From Tupaia tana (Eukaryota > Chordata > Mammalia > Scandentia > Tupaiidae), in the NCBI GenBank assembly GCA_026018925.1, contig JAKSZU010000029.1, positions 8,555,006 to 8,619,005 on the forward strand: a DNA stretch of 64,000 bases. The letters are read 5' to 3'. Made by a program: the position numbers and the translations under genes. Each line of letters begins with the position of its first letter. Position 1 is the first letter of the stretch. Shown here one piece after another: positions 20,555-31,869 of this stretch. Under the pieces are notes generated by a model. The model made no database searches. It was not told the origin of the DNA and saw nothing but the letters and a program-made list of their open reading frames with translations.

Positions 20555-21517
20555 CTACTTCAGCTCTAGCCCATAGTTTAATAATTTAATAGTTACCTTC
20601 CCAAAGAGTATTTTCAGAGCCCTCTTTATGTCTTTATTCCTCAGACTGTAGATGAAGGGGTTCAGCATGGGGGTGACCACAGTGTACATCACTGAGGCCG
20701 TTGCACTAGAGAGTGAGCTGTGGGTTGCAGCAGAACTAAGGTACACACCCATACATGTACAATAAAATAAGAAGACTACAGAGAGGTGAGAGGCACAGGT
20801 GGAAAATGCTTTCTGCCTCCCATGAGCTGATGAGATTGCACATACAGAAGAAACAATCTTAGAGTAAGAGTAAATGATCCCAGTGAGGGGACCAACACCC
20901 AGCAGCACAGCTGCAAAATAGATCACCATGTCATTAAGAAAGGTGTCAGAGCAGGCCAGGTGGACCACCTGATTAAGTTCACAGAAAAAGTGAGGTATTT
21001 CCACATGTGTGCAGAAGGACAGTCTCAATGTCATTAAGCTATGTAACAAGGAATACAAGACACACAGGATCCAGGATGCCAGAACCAACTTTCCACAGAG
21101 CCAGGGGGTCATGATGACCGTGTAGTGCAAGGGGTGACAGATGGCCGCATACCGGTCATAAGCCATCACAGTCAGAAGGAAGTAATCCAATAGTGTAAAA
21201 ACTATGAAAAAGAACATCTGGGTGATGCAGCCTTCATAGGTGATGATCTTGCTTTGTGTCTGGATGTTCACCAGCATCTTTGGGACGGTGGTGGAGGTGA
21301 AACAGATGTCAGCAAAGGACAGGTTGGAGAGGAAGAAGTACATGGGGGTGTGCAGGTGGGAGTCTGAGATGGTGGCCAGGATGATGAACAGGTTTCCACA
21401 CACAGTGATCAGGTACATGGAGAGGAAAATGTCAAATATAAGGGGTTGCAATTCTGGTTCCTCTGAAAGTCCCAGAAGAAGGAATTCTGAAATTTGTGTC
21501 TCATTCCCTGGTTCCAT
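20555..21517 (-). CDS. Olfactory receptor, OR7 family-like, intact (OR 3)
   Basis: Intact 320-residue odorant receptor. Visible motifs: NET glycosylation site at 5-7, GN in TM1, [33 protein letters not shown] (DRY kept, but V to A in the usual VAIC), [18 protein letters not shown] in loop 2, [18 protein letters not shown] in TM6 and [19 protein letters not shown] in TM7. It differs from its sisters at the C terminus: an indel after LFGK removes the usual GGKL-stop and adds about 12 residues ending GLELK. Just upstream of the ATG lies CTTCCTCTTTTCAG followed by GTAGTCACC, a good splice acceptor, so the mature transcript probably has about 20 nt of 5' UTR in the coding exon. A ligand cannot be predicted. 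Confidence 0.96.
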   Translation of the reverse strand: MEPGNETQISEFLLLGLSEEPELQPLIFDIFLSMYLITVCGNLFIILATISDSHLHTPMYFFLSNLSFADICFTSTTVPKMLVNIQTQSKIITYEGCITQMFFFIVFTLLDYFLLTVMAYDRYAAICHPLHYTVIMTPWLCGKLVLASWILCVLYSLLHSLMTLRLSFCTHVEIPHFFCELNQVVHLACSDTFLNDMVIYFAAVLLGVGPLTGIIYSYSKIVSSVCAISSAHGRQKAFSTCASHLSVVFLFYCTCMGVYLSSAATHSSLSSATASVMYTVVTPMLNPFIYSLRNKDIKRALKILFGKVTIKLLNYGLELK

Positions 21518-21814
21518 GTGGTGGAGGTGACTACCTGAAAAGAGGAAGGTCAGATGGCTATTTCACACAGACAGGTATGGCTCGCATAATTGAAATGCCA
21601 TAGTTAATATTTTGCAGTCTTAAAGTTAATTTCTATAGTTTTGTAATCTAATCTCCTTTAGGTTTTTGCAGTACCATCTCTGCTTAGGAATTTCAACTCA
21701 CGTCTTTGTTCCCACAGATCATGTGTTCTACAGGATCTAACTTGTTTATTTATTGATGAATAATAATTGTACATATTTATGGAGCACAATGTGATGTTTC
21801 ATAGGGTTTTGTTT

Positions 21815-22018
21815 TTGTTTTTAGTTCTGCTATTGGGCACATGCACTCACAGGACAGAGACAGAGAGGGATAGTGAGAAATCACCCCCTAAGGAGAATGG
21901 TCACACCTCAATCCCCTCTATCTCAGAATGTTGAGTGTGCATTTTTCAAGCTGCTGGGTCTGGAGTCAGCTATATACCATCCATCCGCCTGAACCATCAC
22001 ATCACCAGCTGGCTCAGT
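21815..22018 (-). mobile_element. Long old SINE, shared by OR 1-5 cassettes
   Basis: Antisense, GGGCACATGCACTCACAGG at the left, CACCAGCTGGCTC at the right; shortened in the middle compared with 10953. Confidence 0.75.
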
Positions 22019-22240
22019 GATTATAACTTTATATCCATTGAAAGAAAACTCTCTTTCACCAACCCCCGGGCAACCACCATTCTGTTGTCTGTTTCTATGA
22101 CTTTGACTACTTCGGGTGCCTTGGTTAGTGGAATCACACACTATTTGGTTTCAAAGATATTTCATGGGTCAAAAGAGATCTCCCTAATTTTTAATCTGTT
22201 GACTGGTATTCACACATCTGTATTATAAGGTCATCATTTT
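22019..22240 (-). mobile_element. Old L1 3' end, antisense, shared cassette segment
   Basis: Contains GGGCAACCACCATTCTG and CTATGACTTTGACTACTTC; matches 1990-2200. Confidence 0.62.
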
Positions 22241-22580
22241 TGGGGCAAATAAGGGTAGTAATAGTTAAGGTGGTAGACTCCCACATAACTGACTGTGGTT
22301 CGAGTCCTGAACTCAGCAGCTTGCAAAACACACTTGAGGGGCTGCTCTCTCTTTACCTCTCTCTCTCTCTTCTCTCTATCTCTGGTCCAATTTAAAATAA
22401 TAATAATTATAAATAATTTTTTAAAAAGAAAGAAAATCACACTGGTCATGTGTGCATGCATGCCCAAAATCTTGAAAGGAAAATGGAAGAGAAAGGATTT
22501 CACCATGACCATCCCACTGAAAGGTGATTCTTTTTCCCTCTCTTTTTCTCTCTCTCTTGTGCCCTATGCAAAAAAAAAAA
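22241..22580 (+). mobile_element. Long old SINE with a 5'-truncated short SINE nested inside
   Basis: The outer SINE runs 22241-22330 and resumes at 22436 (CACTGGTCATGTGTGCATGC). Between them lies the tail half of a short SINE (CTCTCTCTATCTCTGGTCC, then AATAATAATAATTATAAAT). The repeat AAAACACAC/AAAATCACAC at the edges looks like its TSD. Confidence 0.72.
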
Positions 22581-22599
22581 ATAAATAACTACTGACAAA

Positions 22600-22702
22600 G
22601 AAGAATTTACCTAAGTTAATAAAAATGTGGGGTGGGCTGGTATACAATATAACTGCCTATTAGATTTGATAACAGGATATATTCACTTTTCACATGCACC
22701 AA

Positions 22703-22736
<34 letters not shown>

Positions 22737-22739
22737 GTA

Positions 22740-22778
<39 letters not shown>

Positions 22779-23420
22779 AATAAAATAATTCAATGGTATT
22801 CTGATATTTTATTAAAAAAACTTGGATTTATTTAAAGGGAAAAGAATCAAAAGAATAAATAGTATTTAAACCCCAGAATAGAAAAATAAAGAATTGTCTT
22901 CATTTGCAATAAAGTAAAAAGCTAATAGACCCACAAACATATTCAACAAACCAGAATGAAAACAGTTGTGAGTAAAAACTCTTAAATTCCAATTTTGACC
23001 TTTGAATAAATTTTTAGGTGAATGGTCACTGTGAAAGAAGAAACTGTGAAATGTATGTCTCATGAACTCCTGTTACAAAGTATGAATTGCAAGCAACCCA
23101 TTCATCTCGCTCTTCAAACAAAAATATACAAAAATACCCACAATTCAAAAATTCCTCAAAAGACCCTAAAGTTGTTGCACATGTCATCACAACTCTGATT
23201 CTACATTTCCTACTCCTATCACTGAAAATTTGTGTTCACATGTTCTAATTTGACTGAAATAATTTTATTTCTCCCATTCCTTCTTCACTCTCATCCAGTT
23301 GGAAGTCTATTCCCATCACTAAATTGTCCATAATGATGCCTGTATTGCTAAGTCTGACAGACACATGACTTTTTAACATATTAAATAAATTTATGATAAA
23401 TAATGTTGTCAGACAAGGAA
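22600..23420. other. Cassette intron core, OR 3 copy
   Basis: Aligns with 2480-3210; no gene. Contains the AT microsatellite at 22702-22778. Confidence 0.6.
22702..22778 (+). repeat. (AT)n microsatellite
   Basis: Imperfect TATATA run with GT and CA interruptions, at a spot where sister cassettes have only ATATATCTATATC. Confidence 0.9.
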
Positions 23421-23429
23421 CAAAAACAT

Positions 23430-23890
23430 ATCAATCTCTCAGCTCTTGCTAGGTTGGATTGATTCTCAGGTGATCTCAGGTAGATGTCCTTGGCAACCAT
23501 TCTCTCTGAACAGGACCTGCTATACCTACTGGGCTCTCAGACTCACCTGCATGGGCTCTCGGAGAGGACAGTCTTCTGGAAGGGTGAATTTCTCCCTGAA
23601 TGGATGGTATTGGATACTGAAGCTCTGTCACCAGACAATACACAATGAAAGAATTAAGCATGGAACCCTAGCCAGTCTGGAGATTCCAGAAATATCATCC
23701 ATGTCCTGTCCAACCCAAGGTTGTCCTCCATGAGGGACAATGACACATAAAATATTTGCAGCTCCCTATATCTGCCCATTAGGTTGGTTTCTTCCTTATA
23801 ATTACAAAATCTTAATAGCTGATTTCCCTTGTGGACACTGGTCTGGCAAGAAAGGAAAATTTTCCTGTTGATTTGCTGTCCTTGAGAGAC
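23430..23890 (-). promoter_or_regulatory. Conserved upstream block of OR 3: candidate 5' exon and promoter
   Basis: The donor reads GCATGCAG then GTGAGTCTG, last exon base at 23547, 2.0 kb from the acceptor of the intact receptor at 20555-21517. The homeodomain-like site is changed here (TAATGGGC), and the palindrome seen in other copies has decayed to CCTTGAGAGA. Alignment with the other six blocks is otherwise clear across about 400 bp. Confidence 0.58.
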
Positions 23891-23999
23891 CAAGTTTAAA
23901 GTCTGATGAATTTATCTTTATTACACATTCTCTGTGAACTCTCCTGCCTCCAACAGTCATTAGCATTTTCACCATCCAGGAGTTAAAATATAATTGACA

Positions 24000-24235
24000 T
24001 GGGCAGAAGGTGATGTTGCAGTTAAGGTGCTGGATCCCACATGACTGAATGTAAGGTTCTAGTCCCACACCTGATGGCTTGATAAATCACACTGGGCATG
24101 TGTGCATGTGTCCAAAATCCTGAGAGGAGCCTGGAGAAGAAGGGAATGTAGTGTGACCATCACCCCTGGGAAGGGATTTTTCACTTTCCCTCTCTTTCTC
24201 TCTGCCTCTCTCTGGCAAGCACACTTACTCTATGA
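24000..24235 (+). mobile_element. Long old SINE, shared insertion site
   Basis: GGGCAGAAGGTGATGTTGCAG head after AAAATATAATTGACAT; site matches 4062. Confidence 0.75.
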
Positions 24236-24237
24236 CA

Positions 24238-24272
24238 GAACAAACAAACAAACAAACAAACAAACAAATAAA
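24238..24272 (+). repeat. (AAAC)n microsatellite in the SINE tail
   Basis: About eight ACAA units grown from the A-rich tail of the preceding SINE. Confidence 0.88.
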
Positions 24273-24849
24273 AGAAAAAATGACTGCATTGGTGTTCTTA
24301 AAATTAGGGTAACTAGGAAAAATCTGAGGGTTATGAATATTTTTACAGGAAACGTGATTCTGAACCAAATGAGTGGGACAGCAATTCAAACTCTGTTCAT
24401 GAATTTAGAACATATTCTTGAGCACAAAAAAAGATATATTGGATGATACTGATATATGTTCATTCACTGTCCATTCAGCGGTTACGACAATATTTTAAAG
24501 AGGAGGAGGTAATTCATTTTAAGCACTCCAACAAGTTGTAATCACATCTCACACTGAAGTATTCAGGAAGAAACAGAAAGATATTTGATGAGATAGCATA
24601 AAACACACCAATCAGTTCTTCACCCCAATGAATAAACACCCTTTTACATGGACACCAATTTTTTATCCTTCAACAAGTAGATGAACAGATGAACAAGAAA
24701 CACGGTGCATAGTTAAAACAATGTGTGATCCAGATGTTCACTTCACCATATTTAAGGCTAACTCTGACTCTAAGGCCATATTTGTTCAACTATTTGTTTG
24801 GATTTGCCTTTCCATATACAAAACATTTTGACTCAGGCAACTGATAAAT
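24273..24849. other. Spacer with L1-like pieces
   Basis: No gene. 24530-24850 aligns with 32460-32790 (both carry AGAAACAGAAAGATATTTGATG-like text), a shared part of the OR 4 and OR 5 downstream flanks. Confidence 0.4.
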
Positions 24850-25108
24850 CTTTTTTATTCATGATGCAGTATGTTGGGGCACATGAAGAGATAGAGAAAG
24901 AAGGAGAAAGAGGGAGACAGACACAGAGAGAAGCACCCTCTGCAGGTATGGGCTGAAACTCCATTCCTCCAGTCTTCAGGTCCTGGCCACACATCCATCC
25001 AGTAAGATTTCAGGTTGACTGAACTCAGGACTTGAACCAGAGTCCTCAAGTGGCTTCCAACTCTGTACTTTGATACGCTATGGCTGCACCACAGAGTCTG
25101 GGCTAGAT
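24850..25108 (-). mobile_element. Very diverged SINE-like element
   Basis: A purine-rich left part and GGACTTGAACCAGAG (a decayed B box on the minus strand) at the right suggest an older tRNA-type SINE. A left-hand piece recurs at 32785-32880. Confidence 0.4.
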
Positions 25109-25497
25109 CATCCATTTTTGGTATTGATTACAGTAGGCAATGTGAACTTTGAGCTGAATAACAGAACAGGATTCTAATGAGCGAATTACAGATCATCAAA
25201 CACACCATTATATTAATATCTACATTTCAGATAGAGATACTAGAAGCAAGGACATACACCTACATACAAATCTGCCATTTCAGATTTCTCAATACTCTAA
25301 ATTACATTAATGGTATTAGTTGCCAAGTATAATGGGTTTTGTTTGTTTGTTTTCTAGTTACTTTTTCTTGTCTGTCTCTTTTTCCATAGGCAGAATACAC
25401 CCCCCCCAAAAAAAAAGCTATTTTAGTAACTTTATACAAAAATTGTTCAGAATTATATACACCATTGGAAAATACATTATTTTTAAGAGTGGCATAT
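25109..25497. other. AT-rich spacer
   Basis: No gene and no clear repeat recognised. Confidence 0.35.
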
Positions 25498-25665
25498 AGG
25501 GAGACAGGAAGTTGCATGGTGGTTGAGGCACTGGCCTCTCACATGACCAATTATGGTTCAAGTCCCGAAACTGGTGGCATGCTTTCTTACTTTCCATTTC
25601 TCTTACTCTCCTTCTCTCTCACAAATAAAATAATAACAATAATAATAAAAACTAAATAAAAATAA
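25498..25665 (+). mobile_element. Short SINE, shared with 32897
   Basis: GGAGACAGGAAGTTGCATGG head after AAGAGTGGCATATA; the OR 5 cassette has its SINE at the matching point. Confidence 0.78.
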
Positions 25666-25944
25666 TTCATTAATAGATAGAATATTTTCAAAAGAAGTGC
25701 ATGTCATTCTATGAGCTAATGATACTTTTAAATATTTCTGATACAAGGCTAGGAGTAACATTGGGAAAGTATAACGATATTAAAGAAGAATTTGGCTCGA
25801 AATGAATGTAGAAAGTAAAATAGTGTTACTTCAATTGTATAGACATGTACTTTCACAATCTGATCAGAGAATCAAAGATTTTGGCTCCAAAGCTTTAAAC
25901 TCTGGGATCATCGACATTATTTCAGCTCCAGGCCAATGATTATT
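25666..25944. other. 3' flank of OR 4
   Basis: Aligns with the 3' flanks of OR 1, 3 and 5; probable 3' UTR. Confidence 0.5.
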
Positions 25945-26873
25945 TCACAATTTCCCTCCAAAGACTATTTTTAGAGCCCTGTTTATGTCTTTATTCCTCA
26001 GACTGTAGATGAAGGGGTTCAGCATGGGGGTGACCACAGTGTACATCACTGAAGCTGCGGCACTTGAGAGTGAGCTGTGGGTAGCACCAGCACTAAGGTA
26101 CACTCCTAGACTTGTACAATAAAATAAGGAGACAACTGAGAGGTGAGAGGTACAGGTGGAAAATGCTTTGTGCCTCCCCTGAGCTGATGAGATTGCACAA
26201 ATGGAGGAAACTATCTTACAGTAAGAGTAAACAATCCCAGTGAGGGGAACACCACCCAGCAGCACAGCTGCAAAATAGATCACCATGTCATTAAGAAAGG
26301 TGTCAGAGCAGGCAAGGTGGACCACCTGATTAAGTTCACAGAAAAATGGGGGATTTCCAAATTTGCACAGAAGGACAGTCGCAAAACCATTAAGCTATGT
26401 AACAGGGAATACAGCACACACATAATCCAGGATGCCAGAACCAGCTTTCTGCATACCCAGAGGGACATGGTGACCGTGTAATGAAGGGGGTGACAGATGG
26501 CCACATACCGGTCATAAGCCATCACAGTCAGGAGGAAGTCATCCAATGCTACAAATATAAGAAAAAAGAACACCTGGGTGATGCAGCCTGCATAAGTGAT
26601 GACCTTGCTCTGTGTCTGGATGTTCACCAGCATCTTTGGGATGGTGGTGGAGGTGAAACAGATGTCAGCAAAGGACAGGTTGGAGAGGAAAAAGTACATG
26701 GGGGTGTGCAGGTGGGAGTCTGAAATGGTGGCCAGGATGATGAGTAGGTTTCCACACACAGTGATTAGGTACATGGACAGGAAAATCCCAAATATAAGGG
26801 GTTGCAATTCTGGTTCCTCTGAAAGTCCCAGAAGAAGAAATTCTGAAATTTGTGTATCATTTCTTGGTTCCAT
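25945..26873 (-). pseudogene. OR7-like receptor with a single 1-nt deletion (OR 4)
   Basis: Nearly perfect odorant receptor broken by one lesion. From the ATG at 26873 ([12 protein letters not shown]) the frame runs through [35 protein letters not shown] and loop 2 up to the HFFCELN segment. There the sequence at 26341-26350 has five A's and then TGGG, where sister genes have AAAAAGTGGG: one base is missing between 26346 and 26347. The frame resumes at once and stays open from [15 protein letters not shown] through [18 protein letters not shown] and [19 protein letters not shown] to a normal GGKL-stop at 25945. No other stop or shift is seen. It may be a recent or polymorphic pseudogene, or an assembly error next to an A run. 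The acceptor-like CTCTTTCCAG precedes the ATG. Confidence 0.9.
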
Positions 26874-27164
26874 GGTGACTACCTGGAAAGAGAAAAATAA
26901 GATGGATAATTTCACAGAAACAGGTATTTCTCACATAGTTGAAATGCCGTAGTCACTATTTTTTAGTTACAAAGTTATTTTCTATATTTTTGTATGGATC
27001 AAATCCCCTTTAGGCTTTCACAGTGGCATCTCTGCTTACGACTTCCTATGTTGCTTCTTTCTTCTCATTTGTCAAGTAGTCTACAGGATTTGCTTTCTTA
27101 TCTATTTACAAATAATCATGGTACACATTTATGGAATGTAATGCAATTTTTCAATTAGCTTTAT

Positions 27165-27202
27165 TTTTGTTTTTGTTTTGTCATAGGGCACATGCACTCA
27201 TC

Positions 27203-27258
<56 letters not shown>

Positions 27259-27430
27259 TGAGAAATCACCTACCAGGGAGAATGCGACAATCCACTCTTC
27301 TTTCATGTTGGGCATGATGTACACATGCCTGACATGTTTTCCAGGTAACCAGGTCTTGGACTTGATCTGTGCTGTCTGCCATGTTGGATTCAGTAGCCTT
27401 ATCAACAATGCCACCAGTTTTCTCAATAAC
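27165..27430 (-). mobile_element. Long old SINE with GA expansion, shared site
   Basis: Antisense; a (GA)n run of about 50 bases at 27206-27255 where sister copies have short GAGACAGAG text. Site matches 1741. Confidence 0.78.
27206..27255 (+). repeat. (GA)n microsatellite
   Basis: Nearly pure GA run grown from the CT/GA stretch of the SINE that contains it. Confidence 0.92.
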
Positions 27431-27657
27431 TGTAAATTTATATATATTAAAAAACAACTCTCTCTTACTCCCTTTCACTAATCCCCTGGAAGCTTCCATT
27501 CTATTGCCTGATTCTACGATTTTGACTACTTCAGATATCTTAGTTAGTGGAATCACACAGTATTTTATTTGAAAGGTCTTCTACAGATCACAATATCTCT
27601 CTCTTAATTTTTATTTGTTGGTAAATACTCAAACATCTGTATTATAAGAGTCACAAT
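27431..27657 (-). mobile_element. Old L1 3' end, antisense, shared cassette segment
   Basis: Contains GATTCTACGATTTTGACTAC; matches 1990-2200. Confidence 0.6.
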
Positions 27658-27720
27658 TCGGGGGACTAGTAGTGTCATAGTGGTAGAGTCACAATTTGAA
27701 ACTTAAGAGCTCTGGTAAGC
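27658..27720 (+). mobile_element. SINE remnant at shared site
   Basis: Only GGGGGACTAGTAGTGTCATAG and a few more bases of the SINE seen at 2203 remain. Confidence 0.5.
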
Positions 27721-27751
27721 ATGTTCTGAGGCCTGCTCATGTTCTACAAAA

Positions 27752-27786
<35 letters not shown>

Positions 27787-28023
27787 AATGCTCTACCACA
27801 CACACACACCAAGCTATGAACTCTGGTGTCCTCAGTCACATTGATTAGGAAAAGAATGGGTATGAGACCATTCCACAATATAAAATCATCTTTTCCCTAA
27901 AACATGTAGAAATGGTGCCCAAATTCTAGTTGCTAAGTTTTCCATAAACAAGAAACATGGACCTTCATTTTAACACGAGTGTTTCATAATCTGTTTATTA
28001 TTTTATTTTAATTTCTTTTTATT
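27721..28023. other. Spacer with (CA)n
   Basis: A CA run lies at 27750-27784 and a shorter one at 27800-27810. The rest shows no gene. It replaces part of the intron core seen in other cassettes. Confidence 0.6.
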
Positions 28024-28038
28024 AGTCTTGTAATTTTT

Positions 28039-28044
28039 TTAGAG

Positions 28045-28088
<44 letters not shown>

Positions 28089-28324
28089 CTATAGGGTGCA
28101 TGCACTTGCCAGAAAGACAGAGAGAGACAGAGAGATAGAAATGAGAAATCACCTCCCAGGAAGATGGCCATGCCACAATCCCTTCTCCTCCGTTCTCCTT
28201 TCAGAATCTTGGGCATGCACGCACATGTGCCTGGTATGAGTTTAATCCACTGGGTCTGGGATTCGAACTGCAGTCAGCTACATGGGAATTCAGTGACATA
28301 GCCATTACACTAACTGCTGGTCCC
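28039..28324 (-). mobile_element. Long young SINE with T43 tail
   Basis: Tail of about 40 T at 28047-28089, then CTATAGGGTGCATGC and the head at the right. Perfect 15-nt TSD AGTCTTGTAATTTTT at 28024-28038 and 28325-28339. Confidence 0.95.
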
Positions 28325-28415
28325 AGTCTTGTAATTTTTAAAAAATATTCTATCGCTATACATTATTTGGCTTGTAAAGAGTACACAATTTGTTTTTAAA
28401 GAGACAAAAATACAA

Positions 28416-28690
28416 GGGAACCAGGACCAGGAGATGGTGTAATGGCTATGTCGCTGGACTCCCATGTAATTCACTGTGGTTTGAGTCCTGGAACCGGTGG
28501 CTTAAACTCATGCCAGGCACATGTGCATGCATGCCTAAGATCCCAAGAATGAAGGAGAAGGGATTGTGCTGTGGCCATACCCCCTGGGAGTGAGGGGGAT
28601 TTCTTGCTTTCTGTCTCTCTGTCTCTCTCTGTTTATTTGGCGAGCACATGCACCCTATAGCAAAAACCTCTCAAAAAAAAAAAAAAAAAA
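28416..28690 (+). mobile_element. Long young SINE, first of a cluster of four
   Basis: Head GGAACCAGGACCAGGAGATGG, ATGGCTATGTCGCTGGAC, A tail at 28672-28691. Confidence 0.92.
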
Positions 28691-28695
28691 ATCAA

Positions 28696-28960
28696 GGGGA
28701 CCAACAGATGGGATAGTGGTTATATCACCATACTCCCATATGGATGACCATGGTTCGAGTTCTGAACCTGGTGACTTGAAACTCAGAATGGGCATATGTG
28801 CATGTGTGCCCAAGATCTAGGGAGGAGAATGGAGGAGATGGAATTATGGCATGGCCATCCATCCTAGGGAGCGATTTCTCACTTTCCATGTCACTGTCTC
28901 TGTCTCTCTCTCTCTCTGGTGAGCTCAGCACCCTAAGGGAAAAACCTCTAACAAATAAGT
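28696..28960 (+). mobile_element. Long SINE, second of the cluster
   Basis: Starts GGGGACCAACAGATGGGATAG directly after the tail of the previous copy. Confidence 0.88.
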
Positions 28961-28979
28961 AAATAAAAATGAAAAATAA

Positions 28980-29250
28980 AGGGTCAGTAGGTGACATGGT
29001 GGTTAAGCCACTAGACTCCCACATAGCCAACTTCCACATTTAAGCTACCAGTTCTGGAACTGGTAGCTTAAATATCACCCTGAGTACATGTGCATCCATG
29101 CCCAAAATCCTGAGAGGAGAATGGGGAAGAAGGATTGCAGCATACCCATCCCATCTAGGGCATGATTTCTCACTTTCCATCTCTCTCTCTTTGTCTCTCT
29201 TGGACGTGCACACACATCCTATGGTAAATACCCCCAAAAAAAATAAAAGA
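28980..29250 (+). mobile_element. Long old SINE, third of the cluster
   Basis: GGGTCAGTAGGTGACATGGTGG head; the region around the B box is rearranged (CTACCAGTTCTGGAACTGGTAG forms an inverted repeat at 29044-29068). Confidence 0.85.
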
Positions 29251-29336
29251 GGAAGAAAATATGCATGAGGAAGGGGAAAAAATCTAATAAGCTCAGGTGG
29301 CCCTGAGAGATGGTGATGAAGAGAAAACCCCTTGGT

Positions 29337-29597
29337 CCTAAGGCAGTTGGTGTAATGGCTATGTCGCTGGACTCCCATGTATTCGACCACAGTCGCGTCC
29401 CGGACCCGGCGGCTTAAAACTCACGCCGGGTGCGTGTGCTTGCATGCCCAAGATCCCAAGAGGAGAATGGAGGAGAAGGGATTGCAGTGTGGCCATCCCC
29501 CCTGGGGGGTGATTTCTCGCTTTCTGTCTTTCTGTTTCTCTCTGTCTGGCGAGTGCACGTGCCCTATAGCAAAAATCTCTCAAAAAAAAAAAAAAAA
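29337..29597 (+). mobile_element. Long young SINE, fourth of the cluster
   Basis: The head lacks the first bases (CTAAGGCAGTTGGTGTAATG), followed by ATGTCGCTGGACTCCC; A15 tail at 29582-29597. Confidence 0.9.
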
Positions 29598-30110
29598 TCA
29601 ATGCATTATAAATTATTCACAAACATATTCAACCTCACCAGTGAGAACACAGTTGTAAGTAAAAACTCTTTAATAGTCCCATTTTGACCTTTGAATAAAT
29701 TTTTTATGCAAATTCTCAATGTGAAAGGAGAAAATGTAAAATGTAAGTCTCATGAAATACTCTTGTATGGCATGAATTGTGCAATCCATTCATCTTGAGC
29801 CTTTAAAAAATACAAAATATGCACAAATATACTCATTTCAAAAATGCCGTAAGAGAACCAAAAGTCATTGTACATCTTATCACCACTCCGATTCTACTTT
29901 TCCTACTTCTTTAACTGCAAGTTTCTGTGGACACTTTCTAATTTGACTAAAACAGTTTATTTCTCCCATTCCTTCTTGATCCTTATCCAATTGGAAGTTT
30001 TTTCTGTCACTAAATTGTCCACAATGATGTCTGCATTGCTTAGTCTGACAGACACATGGCTATTTAACATATTAAGTAAATTAATGATAAATAATATTGT
30101 CAGACAAGTA
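29598..30110. other. Cassette intron core, OR 4 copy
   Basis: Aligns with the second half of 2480-3210, including an empty site (AATACAAAATATGCACAAAT at about 29810) for the SINE of OR 2. No gene. Confidence 0.6.
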
Positions 30111-30585
30111 ACCAAACACATCAATCACTCAGCCCTTGCGAGGCTGGTTTGGCTCTCAGGTGATCTCAGGTAAATGTTCTTGACATCCGTTGTCTCTGAA
30201 CAGGTCCTGCAGTACCTACTAGGCTCTCAGACTCACCTGTATGGGGTCTCAGAGAGGACAGTTTTCTAGTGGAAGGGTGAATTTCTCCCTGGGTAGTTGT
30301 TGATGGAGGCTGAAGCTCTGTTTCCAGATGAGACACAATGAAAGAATTAAATATGGTCCTCTATCCAGACCAGAGACTCCAAAAACATCAACTATGTCTT
30401 GTCCCGCCTAAGGCTGTATTCCTTCAGGGACAATGACAGATGACATATTTAAAATTCCCTATATCTGCTCATTAGTTACATTTCCTCCTTATAACTACAA
30501 CCTGTTAGCAGCTGATTTCCCTCGTGGATACTAGTCTGGAATTAAAAGAACATTTTCCTGTTGATTTGCTGCTCTCAAGAGACCA
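30110..30585 (-). promoter_or_regulatory. Conserved upstream block of OR 4: candidate 5' exon and promoter
   Basis: The donor reads CCATACAG then GTGAGTCTG, last exon base at 30237, 3.35 kb upstream of OR 4. The longer distance is explained by the four SINEs at 28416-29597. It keeps CTAATGAGC (about 30468) and TCTCAAGAGA at 30573-30582. Confidence 0.55.
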
Positions 30586-30689
30586 AATTGAAAGTGTGAT
30601 GAATCTTGTCCTTATTACATATTCTCTGTGAAATCTCCTGCCTCTAAATGTCATTAGCTACTTTCACCAACCATGAGTTAAAATTTATC

Positions 30690-30955
30690 ATGGGTCAACC
30701 TTTGCCATGGAGGCAAAGGTGCTGAATCCCATCTGGCTGAATATGTGATTCAAATGCCAGACCCAGTGGCTTGAACATCATGCTGAGAACAATTGTGTGT
30801 GTATCCAAAATCCTGAGAAGAGACTGAAGAAGGGATTGCAGCATGGCCATTCCCCTGGAGGTGGGGAGGGTGATTTCTCACATTTCTTCTCTCTGCATCT
30901 CTCTATCTCTTCCACTCTCCTGAGAGGACACATGCTCTATCACCAAAACCTTGAA
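30690..30955 (+). mobile_element. Long old SINE, shared insertion site
   Basis: GGGTCAACCTTTGCCATGGAGG head; site matches 4062. Confidence 0.75.
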
Positions 30956-31560
30956 AATATGTTTTAAATTTTAAAAGAATTGTCATTTAGTGTTTCATTT
31001 ATATAACATTGGGTAATTACAAGAGATATACATATAATGGGCTGAAGTTAGAAACTTATATGTTTTGCTTTTTCATTTCATTTTTACACAATACCATTCC
31101 AGTAGGATACACTATTAGCAATTCTTGCTACATTGCAAAAATGGGGCTCAGGAGGGTGAAATCACGAACTGAGTAAGCACGGAACTTTGAAACTTCATCA
31201 AAATGTTTCCACTTCTCAGGTTGTAGGCATGGAATAAACAGAAAGGAAGTATCAGTTCAAGGAAAAAAAAATGTCAAAACTTCAGCTATAAAGGAAATGA
31301 TAGTTCATATGATTCTCTTTTCTTAAAAGTATGTATTTTTTACTTCATTTTTATGTCATTTATAATTCATCATTGTACATTTTTACAGCATATAATGTGA
31401 GTTCTCAAAGGATAAATGCACTACATGTCAAGTAAGGCAGATATTTGCTTCATAATTCTTGTGTCCGTTAAATATTCATTTTTTAGTTTTTTTTTTCATT
31501 TTTACTTTTAATTAAATCTTTTATTTCAGGAAAATTAGATTAGCATGCATTTGTAATAAA
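30956..31560. other. Shared far-upstream flank with antisense L1 tail, OR 4 copy
   Basis: Aligns with 4301-4930 throughout. No gene. Confidence 0.5.
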
Positions 31561-31815
31561 TAATGCAGATAGAACCATGTGTCCTCTACTCAGTTTCCCC
31601 AGTGGAAACATCTTGCAAAACCACAGTACAATATCATGACAGGTTATTAACATGAATAAGTTCAAAATACAGAATAGTTCCATCAACACAAGGATGGCCA
31701 ACTCTGCTGTCTTGCAGCCATGTCCACCTCCCTCCCGGTCAAGTCCTTCACCTCTAGCAGCCACTAAATTAGTCATTGTCGGTACAATATTATCATTTCA
31801 AAATGTTTCACAGAT
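31561..31815 (-). mobile_element. Ancient L1 3' UTR fragment, antisense
   Basis: Matches 4931-5180 almost base for base in places (GTACAATATCATGACAGG). Confidence 0.6.
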
Positions 31816-31869
31816 TACAACATTATCATCCTAGGAAAAAGATAGAGTACATAATTCTGGGTGTTGGAT

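Noticed and set aside
24850-25108. Possible unrelated repeat family
   Set aside because: Listed only as a diverged SINE-like element; the evidence for a separate family is one decayed B box and one partial second copy.
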